Shown here: piece after piece, positions 1-7,857 of the stretch
Layout of the letters: the number at the start of each line of letters is the position of its first letter
How positions within the stretch are numbered: position 1 is the stretch's first letter
From: Mycobacterium sp.
GTDB taxonomy: Bacteria; Actinomycetota; Actinomycetes; Mycobacteriales; Mycobacteriaceae
Assembly (NCBI RefSeq): GCF_019247615.1
Contig: NZ_JAFBAT010000111.1
Location: forward strand, 1 to 47,182
DNA: 47,182 bases
Direction: 5' to 3'
Position numbers and translations under genes: made by a program
The notes under the pieces: generated by a model
The model's database searches: none
The model's input: only the letters and a program-made list of their open reading frames with translations
Told to the model about the DNA's origin: nothing

Positions 1-1640
1 CAGCACGTCGCCCGTATGCCCGTTCAGGGGCTGACCCAGCGGCTTCGGGTGCGCCGAGTCGCTGAGGTTCCACAACAGCACCGTGTTATCGCCGCTGCCG
101 GAGGCGAGCACGCGTCCATCGGGACTGAAGGCCACGCTGAGGATGGCGCTTTCATAGCCGGTCAAGGGTTGCCCTAGCTGCCGCGGCTGTGCAGGGTCGG
201 TGAGACTCCACAACCGGATGGTGGCGTCCTCACTTCCGGAGGCCAGCGTGCGGCCGTCAGGACTGAATGCCACGGTCTCCACGCCACGGGTGTGGCTGTG
301 CAGCGCTTGGCCCAGCTGTCGCGGGCGGGTCAAGTCGGCCAGATCCCACAACTGGATGGTGGCGTCGGCACTTCCGGAGGCCAGGGTGCGGCCGTCGGGG
401 CTGAACGCCACGCTCTCCACCGCGCCGGTGTGGCTGCGCAACGGTTGGCCGAGCTGTCGCGGCTGCGCCGGGTCGGTGAGATCCCACAGGTGGATGGTGG
501 CGTCGTCACTGCCGCAGGCCAGGATGTGGCCGTCGGGGCTGAACGCAAGGCTCTCCAAACTAGTCGTTTGGCTGTGCAGGGGTTGGCCGAGCTGTCGCGG
601 GTGCGTTGGGTCGGTGAGATCCCACAGCTGGATGGTGGCGTCATCACTTCCGGAGGCCAAGGTATGCCCGTCAGGACTGAACGCCACGCTCTCTACGGCG
701 CCGGTGTGCCCCCGGAGGGGCAGCACGGTGTCGAGGCTCCATAACCGGATGGTGCCATCGTGGCTGCCGGACGCCAGGGTGTGCCCATCGGGGCTGAACG
801 CGACACTCCACACCGTTCCGCTGTGGCCCGTGAGGGGCTCGCCCAACGGCCCGGGGTGAACCGGGTCGGTGACGTCCCAGAGTCGCACGGTGTCATCGTG
901 GCTGCCGGAGGCAAGCGTGTGCCCGTCGGCGCTGAACGCGACGGTTTCTACGCGGTCGGTGTGCCCCCGGAGGGTTTGGGCAGCGTGTGCCGGGTCGGTG
1001 AGATTCCATAGCCGGACGGTGCCGTCACCGCTGCCGGACGCCAGGACGTGGCCGTCTTGGCTGAACGCCAGACTTGCCACGCTGGCGCCGTGGCCCTGAA
1101 GCGGTGGGCCCAGCGGGCCGGGGCGCCCCGGGTCGGTGAGATTCCACAACCGGATGTTGCCGTCGCCGCTACCGGAGGCCAGGGTCTGACCGTCGGGGCT
1201 GAACGCCAAACTTGCCACGCCGGCGGCATGGCCCTGTAGGGATTGGCTGAGTCGGCCGGGGTGCGCCGGGTCTGCGACGTTCCACAGCCGCACGGTGTCA
1301 TCGTCGCTCCCGCAGGCCAGGGTGTGTCCGTCGGGGCTGAACGCCACCGTTTGTATGCGGCCGGCGTCGCCTCGAAATGGTTCGCCCAGTGGGCCCGGGT
1401 GGGCCGGGTCGGTGAGATTCCACAATCGGATGGTGCCGTCGTCGCTGCCCGAGGCCAGGGTGCGACCGTCGGGGGCGAAGGCCACACTGGCCACACTGGC
1501 GCCGTGTCCCTGGAGGGGTTGGCCCAGTGGGCCAGGGTGGGCCGGGTCGGTGACGTTCCATAACTGGATGGTGCCGTCGGCGCTACCGGATGCCAACGTG
1601 TGGCCGTCGGGGCTCACCGCCACGGTGCCAACGGGCGCTT
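1..1640 (-). repeat. Tandem WD40-coding repeats, mostly 138-bp period
   Basis: Twelve blades plus the start of a thirteenth carry the phrase S-P-D-G-x-x-L-A-S-G-S. The same codons recur on the plus strand at 116, 254, 392, 530, 668, 785, 923, 1052, 1190, 1328, 1466 and 1604. Nine of the eleven intervals are exactly 138 bases (46 residues); one is 117 and one 129, each a whole number of codons. More than seven blades implies at least two propellers or one oversized one. The regular period and near-identical DNA point to internal duplication. Confidence 0.9.
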
Positions 1641-4452
1641 TGGTGGGGACGATGATGCGAGTGGTGTTCAGCGCTGCGGTGGCGGTGTAGAGAGGGCTGC
1701 GGCTGACGGCCGGGTCGGAACGCAACCGTTGCGCAGCCAGGGTCGCGGCGAGTGCGCGAATGTTGCTGTCGGCAATGGTTCCGGAAAACACCGCTGCGGC
1801 TTGGGCATCGAGTTCGGCGGCCAGTGCGGCGCGCGCCTGACGGGCAGCGCGGTTGGACATGACCACTGCCGTGACGGCAGCCACGACGGCGATGACGGCG
1901 ATCACGCACGTAACGGCGAGCACGCCGCGCAGGACGCGAGACCGCTGTCGAAGTGCCGCGGCGCTTTCCTGAGCCTGCTCGCGCGCTTGAGCCTCCGCGG
2001 CGGCGAGTTTCTTGGCGGCCTCGAGTTCGGCTTCCTGGCGTTGCTTTTCGAGCTCGGCCCGCTCGTTTTCGCACTGTCGCGAGGCGAGCAGGTAGTCACG
2101 GGTGTGCTCGAGGCGCTCGCGGAATCCGGGTTTGACGGCCAGGTTCTCGGCGGCCGCCAGCCGGGGGCCCCGGAGCAGCCAGGCGTCATCACGCTGCTTT
2201 TTGTCCCACTCGGCGGCGCTGCGTTCGAGGGCGTCGGCGGCCTTGAGGTCTTCGCGCTCGTCTGCAAGCCAGCCCGCCAGCTCTTCCCATTGGCGCAGCA
2301 GGCTTTCCAATGCGACTTCGACGACGACGACTCCGTCGCGGACGTCTTTGATCAGCAACCTGCGGTCCACGAATCGCTCCAACAGCGGGCGACTGTCGTC
2401 GGGCAGATCGTCCCAGCGGGCCAGGCGGCGCATCGGCTGATCGTTGTCCGGATTGATGGTGGCCAGCCATGGGATGAACGCGGCCCGCAGTCGTTTCAGT
2501 TGCTCGGCCTGCTCGGTAGGTTTCGATGACAATAGCTCGCGGATCTCGGCTTGGACGACGCCGCCGATCCCACCCCGCTCGGCATAGGGCTTGACCGTGA
2601 GCCGCCCAGTCGACCCGTAGTCGCGGTAAAGCCATGCCAGGGTCAGTGACAGCAGCGGAAGGGTATCCGCGCCGCCGGTGGCGTCGGCCAGCAGGTCGCG
2701 CACAAGTCCCTCGTCGAAGTACAGCGGGCGCCCGCCGTCAGTCGAGCGCTGCGCCGGTCCGGTGATCACGCTGTAGAACTGGGTCGAATCCATCGGCCGA
2801 AGGTCGAACTGCTTGGTCTGCAGCCCGGCAAGCGGTCGCGCGGTCTGCATCAGCTCGTAGCGGTCGGTGCGGATGGTAGTCGCCACGATCAACGGGATCC
2901 TGTCCTGGCCGTTCGCGCCGAGCGCCAGATCCCGGATGAGCTCCAAGAACCCGGTGGCCTCCACGCCGGCGTCGCTGCTGAACAGTTCCTCGGCCTGATC
3001 CAGCGGCAAAACGATGGTTCGAGGCCCACTGTCGGTGGCCGCGTCTTGCAGTTCCCCGGTGGCCGCATCTCGGCATTCCACGAGCCAGGTCCGCAGCCTC
3101 GCGGCGTCACCGCGCGTGCATGCTTCCTTGATCTCACCCAACGGCGGCGCGGTCAGGCCGACTCGTTGCCGCGTGGTGCAAATCGCCTGTGCCAGACCGG
3201 AGGCGCCGGTGAGCGCCTTGAGGGCGGGGCGGACGATGTCCAGCACGAGATAGCTGCGTGCATCCCTCTGCAGGCGCGGCACGACGCCTGCGCGCAGGAA
3301 ACACGACTTGCCGGCTCCCGACGCGCCCAGCACGACGAACAACGTCTCGTCGCCATCACGCATGCCGCGCAGGGCGTCCATCGCCCGCGCCAGTTCGGCG
3401 TCCCGACCGAAGAAGATGCCTGCGTCGATCGGCTGGAAGGGCTCCCATCCGAGGTAGGGCGGCCGGTCCGGCTGCGACGGCGGTGGCCATGGGAACGAGG
3501 CCGCCCCGATGCCGTCGCGTTGCACTCCCTCTAGTCCCGGGAGTGGGAACGTTCCCGGTGACGTCGCCACCACGATCCGTGGGGTCGATGGGGCGCCCTG
3601 GCTGTGGTCTTCGGTGCCGGCCGGCCGGCCGGGCAACGGTGTCGCCAGCGCGGCGTATGCCGCAACCGCCAGCTCACCGGCGCTCTTGTAGCGTTGGTCG
3701 GGCTCTTTCGCCATGCCGCGGGCAATCACATCGTCGAATCCGACCGGCACGGCGGATTGTTTCTCACTCGGCCGCGGCGGCGGCGCAGTAAGGTGCGCCG
3801 TCATTTGTAGTGCCACACGGTCACCGGAGAATGGCCATTCGCCGGTGAGGCATTCGTAGAGCAGACATGCCAGCGCATAGACATCGGCGCGGCCATCGAC
3901 GACATCCGTCGTCAGGCGTTCGGGGGCCATGTAGGCCCACGTGCCGACGGTGCGGCTCTCAGCAGTCAACTTTGAGGCCGAGGGGTCCTGGGCGATACCG
4001 AAATCGATCAGGTAGACGAAGCCGTGATCGGTGATCAAGGCGTTGGATGGCTTGACGTCGCGGTGCACCAGGCCGTGGGCGTGGGCGGCGTCCAGGGCGG
4101 CTGCGATCTGTTCGATCACCCGGACGGCCCGCGCCGCAGCCATGGGACCGTCTCGCTTGAGCGCGGTTTCGACATCGACCCCGTTGATGACGGGCATCAC
4201 CAGGTACAACTGGCCGTCGATTTCGCCCGTGTCGTGGATGGGGATGATGTGCGGTTCGTTCAACCGCGCAGTGATCAGAGCCTCCCGGCTGAATCGCTCG
4301 CGAAAACCCGGTTCGTCGACCCGATCAGCAGGCAACACTTTGATCGCCACGTCACGTCCCATCACGGTGTCGTGAGCCTTGTAGACGTGGCCCATTGAGC
4401 CCTGGCCGATCAGCTCGAACAATCGGTATCGACCGAACTCCCGCGGTTCCAA
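1..4452 (-). CDS. Ser/Thr protein kinase-STAND NTPase-TM-WD40 fusion, 3' end beyond window
   Basis: At least 1,484 codons are open from a TTG start to the window edge. Residues about 8-270 are a Hanks-type kinase: glycine loop GQGSMGHVY, catalytic HRDVKPSN near 127 and DFG near 148. A proline-rich linker leads to a STAND-like NTPase with P-loop GASGAGKS near 375. A charged Glu/Ala/Gln-rich coiled coil (about 793-836) precedes one hydrophobic segment (about 838-864). The C-terminal part is WD40 blades ending in LWNL or LWDL. TTG is chosen because an in-frame TGA lies upstream, no ATG or GTG lies between it and the kinase, and GGGAG sits 9 bases before it. If the kinase is cytoplasmic, one membrane pass puts the propeller outside the membrane. 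The kinase looks catalytically intact; its ligand and substrates are unknown. Confidence 0.93.
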   Translation of the reverse strand, partial: MEPREFGRYRLFELIGQGSMGHVYKAHDTVMGRDVAIKVLPADRVDEPGFRERFSREALITARLNEPHIIPIHDTGEIDGQLYLVMPVINGVDVETALKRDGPMAAARAVRVIEQIAAALDAAHAHGLVHRDVKPSNALITDHGFVYLIDFGIAQDPSASKLTAESRTVGTWAYMAPERLTTDVVDGRADVYALACLLYECLTGEWPFSGDRVALQMTAHLTAPPPRPSEKQSAVPVGFDDVIARGMAKEPDQRYKSAGELAVAAYAALATPLPGRPAGTEDHSQGAPSTPRIVVATSPGTFPLPGLEGVQRDGIGAASFPWPPPSQPDRPPYLGWEPFQPIDAGIFFGRDAELARAMDALRGMRDGDETLFVVLGASGAGKSCFLRAGVVPRLQRDARSYLVLDIVRPALKALTGASGLAQAICTTRQRVGLTAPPLGEIKEACTRGDAARLRTWLVECRDAATGELQDAATDSGPRTIVLPLDQAEELFSSDAGVEATGFLELIRDLALGANGQDRIPLIVATTIRTDRYELMQTARPLAGLQTKQFDLRPMDSTQFYSVITGPAQRSTDGGRPLYFDEGLVRDLLADATGGADTLPLLSLTLAWLYRDYGSTGRLTVKPYAERGGIGGVVQAEIRELLSSKPTEQAEQLKRLRAAFIPWLATINPDNDQPMRRLARWDDLPDDSRPLLERFVDRRLLIKDVRDGVVVVEVALESLLRQWEELAGWLADEREDLKAADALERSAAEWDKKQRDDAWLLRGPRLAAAENLAVKPGFRERLEHTRDYLLASRQCENERAELEKQRQEAELEAAKKLAAAEAQAREQAQESAAALRQRSRVLRGVLAVTCVIAVIAVVAAVTAVVMSNRAARQARAALAAELDAQAAAVFSGTIADSNIRALAATLAAQRLRSDPAVSRSPLYTATAALNTTRIIVPTKAPVGTVAVSPDGHTLASGSADGTIQLWNVTDPAHPGPLGQPLQGHGASVASVAFAPDGRTLASGSDDGTIRLWNLTDPAHPGPLGEPFRGDAGRIQTVAFSPDGHTLACGSDDDTVRLWNVADPAHPGRLSQSLQGHAAGVASLAFSPDGQTLASGSGDGNIRLWNLTDPGRPGPLGPPLQGHGASVASLAFSQDGHVLASGSGDGTVRLWNLTDPAHAAQTLRGHTDRVETVAFSADGHTLASGSHDDTVRLWDVTDPVHPGPLGEPLTGHSGTVWSVAFSPDGHTLASGSHDGTIRLWSLDTVLPLRGHTGAVESVAFSPDGHTLASGSDDATIQLWDLTDPTHPRQLGQPLHSQTTSLESLAFSPDGHILACGSDDATIHLWDLTDPAQPRQLGQPLRSHTGAVESVAFSPDGRTLASGSADATIQLWDLADLTRPRQLGQALHSHTRGVETVAFSPDGRTLASGSEDATIRLWSLTDPAQPRQLGQPLTGYESAILSVAFSPDGRVLASGSGDNTVLLWNLSDSAHPKPLGQPLNGHTGDVL

Positions 4453-4461
4453 GTGGCTACG

Positions 4462-4466
4462 CTCCC
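4462..4466 (-). promoter_or_regulatory. Ribosome binding site deciding the TTG start of the WD40 kinase
   Basis: GGGAG on the minus strand lies 9 bases before TTG at 4452. It supports this rare start codon, since the next methionine would cut through the kinase glycine loop. Confidence 0.6.
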
Positions 4467-4698
4467 AGCCTGTTTGCCCTGCGCACCACCGAACTCGTCT
4501 CCCCGTTGGCCGTCAATTTGTCGACAATGAAGCATCCCGCGTTTCATGCATATGTTGGGTGTGCCCCGGCTTCGTCGAGTCAGATTATTGTTTTTTGAGA
4601 AAAATTTGGTGGAGCTTGCCGAAAGCTCAAGCCATGGATTTGCGCGGTGATATCGACACGCCGGAGATCAACGGCGCGATTCGGTGATCCTCAGCCGA

Positions 4699-6882
4699 TC
4701 AAGGGCGCTGATCGGCTAGCTGCGCGGCAGGTTCACTTGGACACCCATCCGTGTGCCCCGGCGCCGCCGTGACCGCCACCGGGACGCCGTTGAGCGCCGC
4801 TGTCCCGCAACGTTCGTCGACCAATCCGCGATCGGTGAGGTCGTTGGCGCTGACCCCCGGCGTCCTGGTGGCGACCGACAGCTGCACACCGGGGTACTGA
4901 TGTCCCCACCCGTGCGGCAACGACACCACGCCGGGCATCATGTCGTCGCTTGCGACGACCTCCACGTCCACCGAGCCCGCGCGCGCACTGACCCGCACCC
5001 GGCTGCCATCCGCCAGGCCCCGCTGCGCCAGGTCGGCCGGATTCATCAACAGCTGGTGACGCGGCTTTCCTTTGACGAGTCGCTGGCTGTTGTGCATCCA
5101 GGAGTTGTTGCTCCGCAGGTGCCGACGCCCGACGAGGACGAGACCGTCGGCGCGGTTGGCAATCGCCTGTTCCAGGCGCGGCAGATCGTCGACGAGCAGC
5201 TTCGGGATCAGGTCGATCCGCTTGTTCTTGGTCGCCAACGCGCCGGGAAGCGACGGTTGAAGGGGACCGAGGTCCAGACCGTGCGGAGAACGCCTTAGCT
5301 TCTTCAACGAGATGCGGTGTCGCCCCGTTCGCAACAGGACGTCGACGAGCTGGGTCGGGGTGAGTAGCAACGAGGCCACTTTCGCGGCCGCGGCCAGACG
5401 TTTGCGTGGCGGTCCACCACCAAGGGCGGTCTTGCGGGCGTAGCGAATTCCCAGTCCGCGGAAGATCTCCCAGTCGTGCCGCGCGTCGCGCGAGCGTGGA
5501 AACACGGCAGGGTTGAACCGCGCCGTGTTGTGCACCGCGACGAAATGGAACACGAGGTCGTAATGGTCTCGCTCCAGTGCGACCGTGGGCGGCAGGATGA
5601 CGTCCGCGTGCCGAGTGGTCTCGTTGATGTAAATGTCCACGGACACCATGAAGTCCAGCTTGGCGAGCGCGCGGTCCACGGTGGCCCCATCCGGGGTGGA
5701 CAGGACCGGGTTGCCGGCCACCGTGACCAGGGCCCGGATCTGCCCGTCGCCCTCGGTCTCGATCTCCTCGGCCAGCACCGAGACGGGAAGTTCCCCCGCG
5801 AATTCCGGCAGTCCGCGCACGCGGCTACGCCACGCGTCGTAATGCCCGGCGCTGAGTCCTTTTGTCACGTCGGCCGCGGGCGTCGTGAACATCGCGCCGC
5901 CGGCCCGGTCCAGGTTGCCGGTGAGGATGTTGAGCAATTGAATCGCCCACTGGGCCAGGGCCCCGAACTGCTGGGTGGAGACGCCGGTGCGACCGTACGC
6001 AACGGCGGCGCGCGCGCCGGCGAATTCGCGCGCGATCCGGCGGATCGTTTCGGCCGGCACACCGGACGCCGCGGCCGCGTGTTCCGGCGTGAATTCTCCT
6101 ATCAGAGAACGCAATTGATCGACGTTGTCGACGTAATCGGCGGGACGCGCGAGACCCTCGGTCAACAGCACGTTCACCATCGCCAGCAGCACGGCGGCGT
6201 CGGTGCCCGGGCGAATGAAGTGATGTTCGTCGGCGATGCGCGCTGTTTCGTTGCGGCGCGGGTCGAATAGCACGAGCTTGCCGCCGCGGGCCTGCAAGTC
6301 CTTGACGCGACCGGCGAAGCCCGGCGCCGTCATGATGCTGCCGTTGGACGCCATCGGATTGGCGCCGAACATGAGGAAGTATTGGGTGCGGTCGATGTCG
6401 GGGATGGGGAAGCGGAACTGATGGCCGAACAGTTGCCAGTTGACGAACTGGTGTGGCAGCTGGTCCACCGACGTGGCCGAGAACCGATTACGGGTATTCA
6501 GGAGGTCCGCGAAGGGTAAGGCGTGGGTGACTCCTCCCAGACTGTGCACGGTCGGGTTGCCGATGTAGACACCGACGGCGTCACGTCCGTGGCGCTTGCG
6601 AATGCCGGCCAGCCGATCCGTCACGAACTCGAAGGCCTCGTCCCACTCCATCTCCCGCCAGCCGTCGGCGGTTCGGCGCACGGGGCGGCGGAGACGGTCG
6701 GGGTCGGTGTAGATGTCTTGCAGCGCCACGGCTTTCGGGCAGATGTGGCCGTGCGAAAGCGGATCGTCGGGATCGGGCTTGATCGCAAGGACCTCGCGGT
6801 CTTGGACGGTGACCTGAATTCCGCAAAGTGCTTCACACAAAGTGCAGGCGCTTGATACGGTGCGCGCTTCCGTCATCGTCAA
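4699..6882 (-). CDS. Molybdopterin-dependent oxidoreductase, large subunit type
   Basis: This 727-residue protein belongs to the Mo-bisMGD (DMSO reductase/formate dehydrogenase) superfamily. The N-terminus carries a 4Fe-4S cluster motif: C13, C16, C20 and C48. The body has the family phrases MFGANPMASNGS and LFDPRRNETA, and the C-terminal dinucleotide-binding domain includes LLMNPADLAQRGL and SLPHGWGHQYPG. There is no Tat or Sec signal, so it should be cytoplasmic. No small iron-sulfur or membrane subunit gene is adjacent, so it may act alone or with an unlinked partner. It resembles M. tuberculosis Rv0197, whose substrate I do not know. The ATG at 6882 (MTMTEA) or one two codons later is possible. 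I cannot identify the Mo ligand residue with certainty. Confidence 0.9.
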   Translation of the reverse strand: MTMTEARTVSSACTLCEALCGIQVTVQDREVLAIKPDPDDPLSHGHICPKAVALQDIYTDPDRLRRPVRRTADGWREMEWDEAFEFVTDRLAGIRKRHGRDAVGVYIGNPTVHSLGGVTHALPFADLLNTRNRFSATSVDQLPHQFVNWQLFGHQFRFPIPDIDRTQYFLMFGANPMASNGSIMTAPGFAGRVKDLQARGGKLVLFDPRRNETARIADEHHFIRPGTDAAVLLAMVNVLLTEGLARPADYVDNVDQLRSLIGEFTPEHAAAASGVPAETIRRIAREFAGARAAVAYGRTGVSTQQFGALAQWAIQLLNILTGNLDRAGGAMFTTPAADVTKGLSAGHYDAWRSRVRGLPEFAGELPVSVLAEEIETEGDGQIRALVTVAGNPVLSTPDGATVDRALAKLDFMVSVDIYINETTRHADVILPPTVALERDHYDLVFHFVAVHNTARFNPAVFPRSRDARHDWEIFRGLGIRYARKTALGGGPPRKRLAAAAKVASLLLTPTQLVDVLLRTGRHRISLKKLRRSPHGLDLGPLQPSLPGALATKNKRIDLIPKLLVDDLPRLEQAIANRADGLVLVGRRHLRSNNSWMHNSQRLVKGKPRHQLLMNPADLAQRGLADGSRVRVSARAGSVDVEVVASDDMMPGVVSLPHGWGHQYPGVQLSVATRTPGVSANDLTDRGLVDERCGTAALNGVPVAVTAAPGHTDGCPSEPAAQLADQRP

Positions 6883-6970
6883 AGGCTATACCCGGGAGGC
6901 GCCGCAGTGAAATGGGTCACCATCGGCCCACATTGGGCAGACTTTCAATCGATCACGCGTTCCACCCAAC

Positions 6971-7270
6971 ATGCGGTACGCGAGGACGATCAACGGACAC
7001 CATGGCAACCACTATGTGGAGGCCGCCGCCTTCTGGGTCCTCGCCGGCATCATCGTGGCCATGGCCTTCGGGGACTTTCTGGCCGTCTTGGCCATAGCAT
7101 TCGCCGTCGCGGCGGCGATCTCATGGAGCTACCGCGCACTCGAGCGCCGTTGGGAGCGAAAAGATGCGGGGATTGCCCCTGTCCGCCGTCTTCGCCCCGC
7201 ATTGGATGGGCGTGCTGACCAGGAACCCGCTCCGGCGCACGTGTCATGGCGCGGCCCGAAAGTTGCTTAA
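6971..7270 (+). CDS. Small membrane protein of unknown function
   Basis: 99 residues. After a polar start (MRYARTINGHHGNHYVE) comes a long hydrophobic stretch, about residues 18-52, with an acidic break at G-D-F. It could form one long or two short membrane helices. A basic segment (YRALERRWERKD) follows, with a hydrophilic tail. The amphipathic design and the positive charges after the helix suggest a genuine membrane protein. It reads divergently from the molybdopterin oxidoreductase, with an 88-base gap. I do not recognise a named family. The tail after residue 65 looks less constrained. Confidence 0.6.
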   Translation: MRYARTINGHHGNHYVEAAAFWVLAGIIVAMAFGDFLAVLAIAFAVAAAISWSYRALERRWERKDAGIAPVRRLRPALDGRADQEPAPAHVSWRGPKVA

Positions 7271-7393
7271 GCCCTAACGCCGACTTGTTCCTGGCTTGCC
7301 GAGTGTGCGGCCAGCCGCGCACTCACCGCCGACTGTGCAGCGGTCCGCTTGCTCGCGGGGCGAAGCACGAAGTCGCCGAAGGTCTTTCAGATA

Positions 7394-7654
7394 TCAGCAA
7401 GGGTCGCCGTCGGGCGTGTAGTACGGCACCCCTTCGACCGTGTAGCACGGCACTTGGCCGGGCCAGTACGGGTCGGTCGCCGCCGCTATGGCGGCACCCG
7501 TCGCCACACGCCCGGCAACGTCGCTGCATCCGCCGACAGCGATGTGGCGACCGTCCGCGCCGGCGCACACATCGGCATGCGCCATCGGCGCCACGACCAC
7601 CGGGCCTACCGCCATCGCCACAGCGGCCACGGCCGCTCCAATTGCTTTCTTCAT
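7394..7654 (-). CDS. Small secreted protein, cysteine-containing
   Basis: 86 residues with a clear Sec signal peptide: basic MKKA, a hydrophobic core of alanine and valine, and an A-H-A cleavage site before D-V near residue 27. The mature part is about 59 residues with four cysteines (in D-V-C, G-G-C, V-P-C and the final C), enough for two disulfides. The chain ends in a Tyr/Pro-rich tail. This style is common among mycobacterial exported proteins of unknown function. It is divergent from the NRAMP gene and shares a roughly 200-base control region with it. Confidence 0.75.
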   Translation of the reverse strand: MKKAIGAAVAAVAMAVGPVVVAPMAHADVCAGADGRHIAVGGCSDVAGRVATGAAIAAATDPYWPGQVPCYTVEGVPYYTPDGDPC

Positions 7655-7781
7655 CGCTCAGCCTGCCTTCCGCCACTTTGCGGTTCTCGCGCTTGTGTTC
7701 GTACGGTCAACGTAGTCCTGAGCAGTGACTGACGTGGGACTTTCGTCTGCAACCTCGGCCAGTTCCCCTTATCCATGTCGA

Positions 7782-7795
7782 TTAGGCAAGCCTTA
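7782..7795. promoter_or_regulatory. Imperfect palindrome resembling a DtxR/MntR-family operator
   Basis: TTAGGCAAGCCTTA is AGGC-AA-GCCT extended by TT and TA. It lies 62 bases before the NRAMP start in an AT-rich patch. Mycobacterial DtxR-family metal regulators (IdeR, MntR) bind TTAGG/CCTAA-type palindromes, and MntR is known to control NRAMP genes. Assignment to MntR is inference. Confidence 0.5.
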
Positions 7796-7841
7796 GTTTA
7801 ATATCCACGGGTCGGGTTTGGCGAAGCGCTGTCGTCGCATG

Positions 7842-7847
7842 AAGGAG
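7842..7847 (+). promoter_or_regulatory. Ribosome binding site for the NRAMP gene
   Basis: AAGGAG lies 10 bases before GTG at 7858 and supports that start. Confidence 0.6.
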
Positions 7848-7857
7848 TTGGTCGAAG

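Noticed and set aside
1..1640. CRISPR-like repeat array
   Set aside because: The period is 138 bases and the units stay in one coding frame with WD40 residues; spacers are not unique sequences.
7782..7800. Canonical IdeR box
   Set aside because: Only about 12 of 19 positions match the IdeR consensus as I recall it; the shorter MntR-like palindrome is a better description.
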